Positions 1 through 7,186 are shown, counted from the first letter of the stretch. The stretch: 26,390 bases of DNA from CAVURW01 sp963743595 (GCA_963743595.1 CAVURW010000041.1:1-26390), one strand, 5' to 3'. A program made the numbers and translations. Notes: a model not told the origin generated them from the letters alone.

Positions 1-1
1 A

Positions 2-1942
2 CTTGCCGCTGTGATCGCCCGTTACTCCGTCGAACGAGAACCGCTCGTGGAGATCATTCGCGGCGTGGAGATGGATCTAGAAAAGCACCGGTATAAAACG
101 TACGCGGAGCTCGATCTTTACTGCTATCGAGTGGCGAGCGCCGTAGGCCTCGTGAGCATCGCCATTTTTGGCTGTAAAAGTCCGCAGGCCAAGGACTATG
201 CCGTAGCACTGGGGAAAGCGTTTCAGCTCACGAATATTCTGCGCGATGTGCGGAAGGACGCCGAGTTGGGCCGAATCTATTTGCCAATCGAGGAGCTGGA
301 ACGGTTTGGCGTGACAGAGCACGATGTGGTGCACGGAAAATGGTCCGAGGGATTCCGGCAATTGCTGCGGTTTCAGCATCATCGCGCACGACACTTTTAT
401 GCACGGGCCCACCGGTTTCTCCCTGCGGAAGATCGCGCCGCCTTAGTGACTGCTGAGGGGATGCGTGAGACGTACGAAGCGATCTTAGACGAGATCGAAA
501 AGCGCAAGTTCAACGTCATTGAGACCCCGTTCATCAAGTTCGGAAAGTGGAAGAAGGCCGGGCTGATGCTGCGGGCGTGGCGGCAGGGCAAGCGCGTCAA
601 ATACCGACCCGCACCGCCTCGTGATGTGGTGGTGATCGGGGCCGGTTGGGCGGGCCTTTCTGCGGCGACGGAGTTGACGCGGCGGGGGCATCGCGTGACG
701 ATTTTTGAGACGCGAGCGTGCCTAGGTGGGCGAGGGAACAGCTTCATCGATACGAAGACAAAACAGGTGATGGATAACGGGCAGCATGTGCTCATGGGCT
801 GCTACCACGAGACCCTGAAATTGATCCGGCACTTCGGCGTGGAAGCGCGCGTCTTTTCGCCCGAGCGTATGGATGTGCCGTTCGTGAGCAACAAGGGCAA
901 GAGCTCATTAACCGCGACGTGGCGGGAACCCTTCCATCTGTTCTCGGCGCTCGTCCACTTTGCTGAGTTGAATTTAGAGGACAAGATCGTCGCTAGTTGG
1001 TTGGTCACAAAACTGCGCTTCGGTTTTCGACCACGCCCAACTGAGACGGCGACCGTCTGGATGAAGCGCCTGGGCCAAACGAAAAATGTGATCCGCGCGC
1101 TCTGGGAACCGCTCTGCATTTCGGCGCTCAACGAGCCGTGCGAACGGGCGTCTGCATCGCTTTTTGCGACCGTAATTCAGCGTTCGTTCAATGGAGCGCC
1201 GGAGGACTCAAAGATCCTGTTGAGTCGCGTGGGGCTCGGCAATCTCTTCGCAAATGAAGTGGAGCAAATTTTGAAGATGTGCGGCGGCTCGATTCGCCGA
1301 CATGAAGCGGTTACCGGACTCGAGTTCAGTGGTGATCAAGTGGTGGGCTTGCGGCTGAGTTCGGGTAATGCGATTCCGGTTCAGTCGGTCGTTAGCGCTG
1401 TGCCATGGTATGTCATGCGCGGACTTTTACCGAAAGGCCATGAGCTGTCGGAACGCTGTGGAAAGATGGGCGAGTCACCGATCATCAGCCTCCATTTGTG
1501 GCTCGATCGCGTGGTTCTAAAACAGGCGTTTATTGGGTTTCTCGACTCTCCGCTCCACTGGCTTTTCAATCGCGAGATGATCCACGACGGCGACGTGAAC
1601 GAGCTTGGGCATGTCGTCACCGCTGTGATTAGTGGGGCGAGGGAACTGGACGACAAGACGCCTGCTGAACTGGAAGAATTAACGATGCGCGAGATGCGTA
1701 AATTCATCCCGGAAGCGAAAGAGGCGAAGGTGCTGCATCGCCGCTATTACAAGGCCAAGAGCGGAACCTTTGCGACCACCCCTACGGTCGAAGCCCTGCG
1801 GCCCTCGCAGCGAACGCCCTGGCGCAATTTTTGGATGGCGGGCGATTGGACGAACACCGGCTTACCCGCGACTCTGGAAGGAGCCGTTCTGAGTGGAGTG
1901 CTCGCCGCACGAGCACTCGATAACGCCCCGGTGAAATCGTAA
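2..1942 (+). CDS. hpnDE: HpnD-HpnE fusion: presqualene diphosphate synthase / squalene-forming FAD desaturase (5' truncated by window)
   Basis: Two hopanoid-pathway enzymes in one chain. The first about 195 visible residues are the C-terminal part of a squalene/phytoene-synthase fold (HpnD, which joins two farnesyl diphosphates to presqualene diphosphate), with YCYRVAS and the second Asp-rich motif in NILRDVRKDAELGRIYLP. From about residue 205 an FAD-binding Rossmann motif VVVIGAGWAGLSAA opens an HpnE-type amine-oxidase-fold protein (converts hydroxysqualene to squalene), closed by the family's C-terminal flavin motif AGDWTNTGLPATLEGAV. The frame stays open to the left edge of the window (codons from base 2), so the GTG at base 11 is probably internal and the synthase N-terminus with its first Asp-rich motif lies outside. 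hpnD and hpnE are usually separate adjacent genes; fusion forces equal amounts and may channel intermediates. It ends at TAA in front of a convergent gene. The family call is secure; the fusion is read directly from the uninterrupted frame. Confidence 0.93.
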   Translation, partial: LAAVIARYSVEREPLVEIIRGVEMDLEKHRYKTYAELDLYCYRVASAVGLVSIAIFGCKSPQAKDYAVALGKAFQLTNILRDVRKDAELGRIYLPIEELERFGVTEHDVVHGKWSEGFRQLLRFQHHRARHFYARAHRFLPAEDRAALVTAEGMRETYEAILDEIEKRKFNVIETPFIKFGKWKKAGLMLRAWRQGKRVKYRPAPPRDVVVIGAGWAGLSAATELTRRGHRVTIFETRACLGGRGNSFIDTKTKQVMDNGQHVLMGCYHETLKLIRHFGVEARVFSPERMDVPFVSNKGKSSLTATWREPFHLFSALVHFAELNLEDKIVASWLVTKLRFGFRPRPTETATVWMKRLGQTKNVIRALWEPLCISALNEPCERASASLFATVIQRSFNGAPEDSKILLSRVGLGNLFANEVEQILKMCGGSIRRHEAVTGLEFSGDQVVGLRLSSGNAIPVQSVVSAVPWYVMRGLLPKGHELSERCGKMGESPIISLHLWLDRVVLKQAFIGFLDSPLHWLFNREMIHDGDVNELGHVVTAVISGARELDDKTPAELEELTMREMRKFIPEAKEAKVLHRRYYKAKSGTFATTPTVEALRPSQRTPWRNFWMAGDWTNTGLPATLEGAVLSGVLAARALDNAPVKS

Positions 1943-2303
1943 AACGAAGGCAACAAGCTGCTCGAAATCGCCCATGTCGAGACACGGACCCCGCAAAGCT
2001 GCGTGATTCGTGAGGATCAACTGCGCTTAGTAGTGCAAATTGTTCATTCTCAACATGTTTCCATGTCGACCTTGTGGAGACATCAGTAAAAAAATCAGAA
2101 CGGTAGGCCACGGATTACCTTTCCGTTGGAACTCTAACTGGCACTTCGGACGGCTTATCAGCCGCCCTCATACCAGGCTATAATATGGATCGCGCCTTTG
2201 GCGCTCAGTTGAATCGACTCAACCGGTTCATGAGGAGAGCGTTACACCGGACAAAAACTTGACGTCACTAAGCCAGTAAACCACTGCACCCGAATCTGAT
2301 GAG
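1943..2303. other. Convergent intergenic gap without a gene
   Basis: This lies between the ends of two convergent genes. It holds two short hairpins, CGGCT-TATC-AGCCG near 2151-2164 and GCGCC-TTT-GGCGC near 2192-2204. Neither has a following T-run on either strand, so neither is a convincing intrinsic terminator. A promoter-like pair is listed separately. No ORF of note was seen. Confidence 0.5.
2155..2184 (+). promoter_or_regulatory. Sigma70-like promoter match in a convergent gap
   Basis: TTATCA (2155-2160), an 18-base spacer and a perfect TATAAT (2179-2184). It points toward 2304, i.e. into the 3' end of the oppositely oriented secreted-protein gene, so transcription would be antisense to that gene. 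The match is suggestive only. Confidence 0.25.
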
Positions 2304-3671
2304 CTAATCGTTAGCCGTAGCATTCTGACGAATCCAGTCAGCAAGGGCTTTGCTGGGATTGGTTTCTTGTTCGTGATTTACCAGAGCATCCCGAAAACGA
2401 CCGAGGCTCAGATAATCTTGGAGTAGCGGAGGAATGGTAATGCCCAGGTCCGAAAGCGGCTTTTCACCCTGGTAAAAGAGTTGCTGTTGCTCCGGCGGAA
2501 GATGGAGCTGAATCAACTTGGCCTGTGCTTCACGGGCGAAGGCTTGTAGATCGGGAAGTGGCCCCGCTTGCAATCGATTCAGGGATTCCCGTTCCGCATC
2601 GTCGATCAACTCAATTCGACCCACCATCACTCGGGTGATCTGAGTCTCCCCGCCGGTTATTTTGAGAGGCAATACCGTATTCGTCCAGCCCGCGGGGACG
2701 AGATAGAAGAGGCGCAAACCTGGGTTCTTGAAATAGGAGAGCTGCCAAGTATCGAGCATGGCAGTGGCTTCGTCATCGTAGAGACCCTGCTCGACTAGTC
2801 CCTGGTGCATGGCAGCCTTCAATTGATCGAGATTTTGCGCGGAGAAATCGCTGGGTGTGAACGAGTTGGTCTCGGCAGGAGCGGCAAGCGAGAACTCGCG
2901 AAAAGCGGTCGATCCATCGGCCTGGATCTGGACCAGCCAAGCTTTTGTAAAGGGCAGCGGTTGAGGCGTTTGTGGCGTGATCGTGAATAGGGAAGAGCCA
3001 TCGGGAGACTTCGCACTTGTCACTTTTAATGGAGAATCGAGATGGGCCACTCCGCGATAAAAAAGGAAGCGCTCCGTCTGAGGGCCGCGTGGAGATTTCT
3101 CTGTAACGAGCGAAGCGCTGACCTGCCTTGGGGTCGTCCAGACAGAATCGTCCGTGGCGATCGGCGTGCCTTTATCAGTAATGAAAACACGCTTCCAATC
3201 GAGTGAACTGATGGTTTTCTCCAAGGCATAACCGAGTGGCGGTTTCCCGACAAAGCCCGGTTTCGCATACGGATAATATTGGCTCAAGACGCCACCATGA
3301 AACTCGACGTGAACATTGAGCGCGGGCACATTGGCGAGAGGCACGCCTTGCGGCGGATAGAAATAGAGAACCGGCGTTTCCAAACGAAGCGTGACCTGCG
3401 AATGACCTGCGATGTAGCCCTCGCTTTCGTGGTTCGCGTACGGCGGTAGACCGAACCACCCATCGGCTCGCGTATGCACAGCCGGGCCCGTGGCATTGAA
3501 TTGATAGACGAAGTTCGGTGCCGGCTCGTCGTCGACATTGATGCGCGGAATCGCCTTACCCTGTTCATCTTGAAGGGAAGTAAACGTGCCCCACTCGTGA
3601 ACGACGATCGGTGCGGCGGACAGAGGAACGATAGAAGCAAACACGGCAACGAGAGGGAGAATACGAGTCAT
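2304..3671 (-). CDS. Secreted protein of unknown function (455 aa)
   Basis: A 455-residue protein with a clear signal peptide: charged MTR, a hydrophobic core to about residue 17, then an Ala-rich cleavage region around LSAAP. The mature protein begins with VVHEWGTFTSLQ, a sequence I associate with an uncharacterised secreted family in Verrucomicrobia and Planctomycetes; I cannot name a function. It is rich in aromatic residues and prolines (YFYPPQG, FHGGVLSQYYPYAKPG) and looks like a beta-rich exported domain followed by a helical C-terminal part (about residues 355-455) with many Gln, Leu and Ala. No catalytic motif is obvious. The start at 3671 gives the signal peptide directly at the N-terminus; no Shine-Dalgarno is visible in front of it. 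It is transcribed alone, convergent with the hopanoid gene. The ORF and export signal are firm, the role unknown. Confidence 0.85.
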   Translation of the reverse strand: MTRILPLVAVFASIVPLSAAPIVVHEWGTFTSLQDEQGKAIPRINVDDEPAPNFVYQFNATGPAVHTRADGWFGLPPYANHESEGYIAGHSQVTLRLETPVLYFYPPQGVPLANVPALNVHVEFHGGVLSQYYPYAKPGFVGKPPLGYALEKTISSLDWKRVFITDKGTPIATDDSVWTTPRQVSASLVTEKSPRGPQTERFLFYRGVAHLDSPLKVTSAKSPDGSSLFTITPQTPQPLPFTKAWLVQIQADGSTAFREFSLAAPAETNSFTPSDFSAQNLDQLKAAMHQGLVEQGLYDDEATAMLDTWQLSYFKNPGLRLFYLVPAGWTNTVLPLKITGGETQITRVMVGRIELIDDAERESLNRLQAGPLPDLQAFAREAQAKLIQLHLPPEQQQLFYQGEKPLSDLGITIPPLLQDYLSLGRFRDALVNHEQETNPSKALADWIRQNATAND

Positions 3672-3919
3672 AAGAGAGGTGCGAAACGTTGGACCAAAAC
3701 AAATAGGTTTCGTTCAAACTCAATTAGGCTTTGTAGGGTTCCAAAGTCCTTCGGGGGGGTAAGGACTAGCACCATTCCCGTTTTTCTGCTCTCTGCTCTG
3801 TAGAGGCGGATTTTGACTGTGGGAAATTCGTGTCTTTCTTCCAACGAACTTCGGGGTAGAGCTTCGAGGAAACTTGAGTTTCAGACCTCGAAGCAATCCC
3901 TTCCCTTCAGAAGGTAGTT

Positions 3920-4471
3920 TTAATTTATTTTAATGCTATAATCTACAATCCAATATTCATTGAACAAGCCGGGCGTAACTTCTTTATTTTCACCGTAGTA
4001 GAACGTACATTCAAATCGCTTTGTTATAGCGACTAAATCATCTGACGTTTTAATCATATATTCACCATACACCTTGGCGACATACCGTACACCTGGCCTT
4101 TGAGATTCCTCTATATCAACATTTTTTATCAGTGGTTCAGTATGGTACCCGTGACTCTTAAGAAAGCCTGCCTCGTCTTCGGCTTCGTCGATCATTTTAT
4201 TGGCGATGCCCGCCTTAGAATCAATCAATATCTCGCCTACATGGATCATGATAGGCAAGTTCTTATCATTTGGAACTCTGGTCAAACATGCTTCTGCAGC
4301 AGTTGTGGCCAGCTTTTTGACTCGATCTCTTGGGGGAAGTTCGTCGTAAGGATTTATGTTTAACGAGGTGAATCTTATGGCCTCAATCAATGCCACGATA
4401 AAAAACAGGATGAGAGACGAACCTACAGCTAGCTGCTTTCCATAAAGCTTAGTGCGGGAAGAGGGTTCCAT
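3920..4471 (-). CDS. Small membrane-anchored protein, intact paralogue of the broken gene at 5339-5868 (possible immunity-type protein)
   Basis: From the ATG at 4471 this gives 183 residues: a short basic N-terminus, one membrane segment (about residues 14-30, LILFFIVALIEAI) and a polar domain of about 150 residues ending in EYWIVDYSIKIN. The frame is open further upstream to 4528, but those codons come from the adjacent 53-bp repeat, so 4471 is the more likely start, only three bases from the repeat edge. The last 82 residues differ at only about five positions from the second copy at 5339-5580, while the N-terminal halves are divergent. The DNA is AT-rich compared with the genes on either side. 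The second copy abuts an orphan C-terminal tail as an immunity gene would, which suggests a similar past role here, but no tail precedes this copy. I do not recognise the family. Confidence 0.6.
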   Translation of the reverse strand: MEPSSRTKLYGKQLAVGSSLILFFIVALIEAIRFTSLNINPYDELPPRDRVKKLATTAAEACLTRVPNDKNLPIMIHVGEILIDSKAGIANKMIDEAEDEAGFLKSHGYHTEPLIKNVDIEESQRPGVRYVAKVYGEYMIKTSDDLVAITKRFECTFYYGENKEVTPGLFNEYWIVDYSIKIN

Positions 4472-4474
4472 GAG

Positions 4475-4527
4475 TACGGGCAAGAATAATTGAAATGTGA
4501 GAGTGGAGGTGGTGGGGGTCGAATCCA
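4475..4527 (-). repeat. 53-bp direct repeat, copy A: tmRNA (ssrA) 3'-end fragment, probable att site
   Basis: Read on the minus strand it gives a T-loop-like TTCGACCCCC followed by an acceptor-like ACCTCCA and a short downstream tail ending in TTATTCTTGCCCGTA. This matches the general form of a tmRNA 3' end (TTCGANNCCCGC, CGCCTCCA). It matches copy B at 6560-6612 at all but about four or five positions. The rest of a tmRNA gene is absent on both sides, so this is a duplicated 3' fragment as left by integration at ssrA. A serine-type tRNA 3' end is the alternative. Confidence 0.65.
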
Positions 4528-4646
4528 TCCTAAGTCGTTCTGATTGTTGCGATTATATGCGATAACTTGCTGCAAATAAAAGCTTTATAAACGAGCAGCT
4601 CGAAAAGTGAAAATCGCAAGAAATCGCGCGTTTTCGCACGAGTTTA

Positions 4647-4664
4647 GCCTTACGGTGCCTTACC
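4647..4664 (+). repeat. Paired GCCTTAC repeats, possible recombinase arm-type site
   Basis: GCCTTACG (4647-4654) and GCCTTACC (4657-4664) are 10 bases apart. The same pair, spaced 11, occurs at 6545-6563. Both pairs lie on the inner side of, or at, the 53-bp repeats, where a tyrosine recombinase's arm sites would be expected. Confidence 0.3.
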
Positions 4665-4723
4665 GAAAGGACCCTGGCAGGACCGTTAAAAAGGAGGGAT
4701 CGAAGTTCCTTTATACATAATAC

Positions 4724-5047
4724 TTATTTGTTTGTGAACGGACCATTCAATTCATGAGTATCAGTACTAAAAGTATAATAGACTCTTATTCCCAGTTTAG
4801 ACCTGTCTCCATAGACGTTTTCTTCTTCGTTCGTGAGGTTAGGTCTAAAGCGTAATTTAAGAAGTGACTGATCTACAGTATATATATAAATGCTATAATT
4901 ATCAATGTTGAAACTAAACTGACATATAAACTTATCAATAGCTAAGCATAGGGCTAGTGAATATTTGCTTGAAATGATGAGATCGGGTTTTTTTAGTGAC
5001 ATGTTATGTAATAAATCCATTAAAATCAACTGCTTCTGCGTTATCAT
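4724..5047 (-). CDS. Hypothetical protein (107 aa), AT-rich
   Basis: A 107-residue ORF in an AT-rich stretch between the two paralogous membrane-protein genes. It has no signal peptide or clear membrane span. The N-terminal half is hydrophobic and Leu-rich (LILMDLLHNMSLKKPDLIISS), the middle is Ile/Tyr-rich (NIDNYSIYIYTVDQSLLKLRF) and the C-terminus polar. No Shine-Dalgarno stands in front of the first ATG; a second Met at residue 10 is another possible start. I do not recognise the family. Its size, base composition and position inside the small decayed element would fit an orphan immunity-like or cargo gene, but nothing proves it is expressed. Confidence 0.35.
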   Translation of the reverse strand: MITQKQLILMDLLHNMSLKKPDLIISSKYSLALCLAIDKFICQFSFNIDNYSIYIYTVDQSLLKLRFRPNLTNEEENVYGDRSKLGIRVYYTFSTDTHELNGPFTNK

Positions 5048-5111
5048 AAGCCGTTACCAATCCAATAGTAAGAAATATCGGGAACGTTGAGCCAGGATAC
5101 TTAATACTTAA

Positions 5112-5336
5112 GTGCATTGGCGAGAATCGTTTCCAGTGGCCTTACCCGACGTGAAAATAATACGAGTGAATAACGAGAAGGTTCTCACTGAAGGCCTCGC
5201 GGTTTTCGGGGTGATCATGGCCATTCATTTTCTTTGGACGACCTATGGTCGCGTTTCCGCTCTCGATGAACTCGAACTGGAACGCGTTCGCAGCGAATCC
5301 ATAATCCATGCAAAAAAGGCGTCAAACAAAAAGTAG
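5112..5336 (+). CDS. Hypothetical small membrane protein (74 aa)
   Basis: A short ORF on the opposite strand to its neighbours, with higher GC than the flanking AT-rich DNA. Residues 26-45 (LTEGLAVFGVIMAIHFLWTT) could form one membrane segment, followed by a charged helix (ALDELELERVRSES) and a Lys-rich end. Its stop lies just before the 3' end of the convergent broken gene. It could be a fragment of a larger gene brought in during rearrangement. No family was recognised and the start is uncertain (ATG 5112 without a clear ribosome site). Confidence 0.3.
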   Translation: MHWRESFPVALPDVKIIRVNNEKVLTEGLAVFGVIMAIHFLWTTYGRVSALDELELERVRSESIIHAKKASNKK

Positions 5337-5338
5337 TT

Positions 5339-5868
5339 TTAATTTATTTTAATGCTATAATCTACAATCCAATATTCATTGAACAAGCCCGGCGTAACTT
5401 CTTTATTGTCACCATAGTAGAACGTACATTTAAATCGCTTTTTTATAGCTACTGAATCATCTGATGTTTTAATCATATATTCGCCAGATACCTTGGCGAC
5501 ATACCGTACACCTGGTCTTTGAGATTCCTCTATATCAACATTTTTTATCAGCGGTTCAGTATGGTATCCGTGACTCTTCAGAAAGTCTCTGTCTTTTTCA
5601 GCTTCATTACAGATTTCTATAGCCACGGTAGGCGTAGCATAGCATCAACCTGTATCTGACCTGCTTGAACTAGCGTAGGCCACTTCTTATCGACAGGATC
5701 GCTGTACAGACTAGCTTCTGCGTCCCTTCTCGCAAGCTTCTCGACCCGCTCTGCAGGCCTGAGTGGGTCTATTGGAAGTTTGTTCATGGCGATAATAGAC
5801 GAAATTCTCCATAACATTAAACCTAAGATACCTAGCAATGTGACGATTACGATGGTATTGCGATTCAT
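5339..5868 (-). pseudogene. Broken paralogue of the 3920-4471 membrane protein; frameshift by 5-bp tandem duplication
   Basis: Read from the ATG at 5868 the product starts with a single membrane segment (TIVIVTLLGILGLMLW), then follows the paralogue's pattern (LRPAERVEKLARRDAEASL against LPPRDRVKKLATTAAEACL) until the frame is lost at 5636-5645, where AGCAT occurs twice in tandem (plus strand). Removing one 5-base copy restores a continuous frame, reading VDATPTVAIEICNEAEKD into FLKSHGYHTEPL, with the same length as the paralogue across that region. The 3' part, from about 5580 down, is about 94 % identical by eye to 3914-4165. The start codon directly follows the stop of the orphan tail upstream (TAA then ATG), as in toxin-tail/immunity pairs. 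As the sequence stands, only an 83-residue truncated protein would be made. Confidence 0.7.
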
Positions 5869-6034
5869 TTAATAGTAAGGTACGAAAGTATTGGGAGGCA
5901 CATATGGTGGAGTGAGATAGCCGATCGTCTTGCTTCTAGCGTAAACTTCCCCTGCACCTGTCCACCATCCAGTGGGATTTGTAATGCTTTCGAAGTTATC
6001 GCGTATAGCCTGACCAGGTATTGCAGCAATCCTT
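5869..6034 (-). pseudogene. Orphan C-terminal tail (Rhs/polymorphic-toxin style) joined to integrase remnant
   Basis: In the frame that ends with TAA at 5869-5871, about 53 codons read as plausible protein: AIPGQAIRDNFESITNPTGW, then an aromatic, Pro-rich end GYLTPPYVPPNTFVPYY. There is no start codon or upstream coding partner; at about 6034 the sequence passes directly into an integrase fragment in a different frame. The stop is immediately followed by the ATG of the downstream membrane-protein gene. A C-terminal fragment abutting a small downstream gene is what displaced C-terminal toxin/immunity cassettes of Rhs or CDI systems look like. The family of this tail is not recognised and the interpretation is inferred. 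Confidence 0.4.
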
Positions 6035-6533
6035 GAGGTATCGGTCGGAAAGGCCGTCAGCCTTCTTGGCGATCAGAAATTCCTGGAGCAGCTCCGAAAC
6101 GGTAATAGGCTCTAAATTCCTCGCTTGTGATTCAACTGTGAATTGCTGAACGGCAGTCAAAAGCGGAATATTACCCAAAGCGATCTTTGCTGCGACGTAC
6201 TCTTCAAGGGCAGATTGAAGTGGTAATGGCGCAGGAAGTTTTGAAAGCTCCTTCTTGGCAGCGTGATAGCTTTCGAGTTCGAGTGATCCCAAGCTCAGAG
6301 ACACCGTGCCCTTTGTCGAGGGCTTCCGCTTTCTTTGCTGCGACCTCAAGGGCCTCTTTTTCTTCGCGGCAAGCCTGGCGGTAACGTTTACCAGTCCGAG
6401 ACCAGGTGACCTCAAAAACAGCGCCTCGCGAAGCATTGTTGATTCGAAAAATTTTTACGCTGGCACTGCCTTTAGTAACAACATGGGGATAGGAAATTGG
6501 CTTCGCTTTTTGTGAGGCGGGGAAGGGTATCAC
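6034..6533 (-). pseudogene. Tyrosine recombinase (integrase) remnant, frameshifted and C-terminally truncated
   Basis: Two overlapping frames together give the N-terminal part of a phage/island-type integrase: an arm-binding-like start (FEVTWSRTGKRYRQACREEK, then a charged helix EALEVAAKKAEALDKGHG), a frame change between about 6290 and 6335, then a helical core-binding (SAM-like) region with the phrase TVSELLQEFLIAKKADGLSD. It stops at RYLKD, where homologues continue with the rest of the core-binding domain, so the whole catalytic domain (R..H-R..Y) is missing. A perfect AGGAGGTGA ribosome site (minus strand, 6530-6538) stands at the 5' end, but the only in-frame canonical start is the GTG inside it, so the original start may be mutated. 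The gene lies next to the 53-bp ssrA-like repeat at 6560, as expected for an integrase beside its attachment site. Confidence 0.7.
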
Positions 6534-6544
6534 CTCCTTTTACT

Positions 6545-6563
6545 GCCTTACGAACGCCTTACG
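6545..6563 (+). repeat. Paired GCCTTACG repeats at the integrase end of the element
   Basis: GCCTTACG (6545-6552) and GCCTTACG (6556-6563) are 11 bases apart, start to start. The second overlaps the edge of the 53-bp repeat and the pair lies just upstream of the integrase remnant. The matching pair is at 4647-4664. It may be a recombinase or excisionase binding site. Confidence 0.3.
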
Positions 6564-6612
6564 GGCAAGAATAATTGAAATGAGAGAGTGGAGGCGGCGG
6601 GGGTCGAACCCA
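6560..6612 (-). repeat. 53-bp direct repeat, copy B: tmRNA (ssrA) 3'-end fragment, probable att site
   Basis: On the minus strand: GGGTTCGACCCCCGCC, then GCCTCCA, then the same downstream tail as copy A. CGCCTCC is the usual 3' acceptor strand of tmRNAs that begin GGGGGCG. The 5' half of the T-stem is only partly preserved and no tmRNA body (tag reading frame, pseudoknots) follows to the right, so this too is a 3' fragment. It stands beside the integrase remnant, which supports an attachment-site origin. Confidence 0.68.
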
Positions 6613-7186
6613 GTCTCGATCTACATAGGATTGCGTAGCTTTGACGTAACCTAGCGTCTATAAGCAGGATATACCAGATCTGATGCGACGCCAACCAAGC
6701 AACAATACGCAAGCATTGACAGAAAAGTTGTGTGCAGGCGTGTGCGCGAAGCACAACACTTGGGCTATCGGAGAGCCTAAAGTGCTTGATCCGGAGGGGT
6801 TCCCGCGTTGACGGAACTTCCAACTTCTACCCTTGACCGAGCCCTACTCTCTTTCCGGCTCGGGAACAAGTGAGCGGTGCCTATCGGGACGTGAATAATC
6901 ATGCTCGCCATAGGGTTGCGTCAAAGGTTGAATCGGAAACATAAAGACCGTCGAAATAAAAATGTTCGCTACAATGCTCAGGATCTGGCTCGAAAACTCG
7001 GCGTCATCGAATTCGCTCAAAATCTCCGAGACTTCTCGTGTATGACTCGTTCCGTACGAAAGCTGAAGGCGGCAAATCCGCACGTCCCGGTTGATGAGGA
7101 GGCGGAAGGAACAGCGATCCGGTCCAAAAGACCTCTCAATCCGTCGCCTCCTGCCTACTGTACACGTGACGGTGGGCCCCGCTCTT
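6613..7186. other. Region without a convincing gene
   Basis: Short overlapping ORFs exist on both strands (6844-7083 minus, 6901-7224 plus), but none has a ribosome site, recognisable motif or clear coding character, and they overlap one another. Nothing resembling the missing part of a tmRNA gene was found next to the 53-bp repeat. It probably represents degraded DNA between two mobile segments. Confidence 0.4.

Noticed and set aside
6613..6850. Body of a tmRNA gene to the right of the 53-bp repeat
   Set aside because: No tag reading frame, no 5' GGGGNC acceptor half and no pseudoknot-like sequence could be found.
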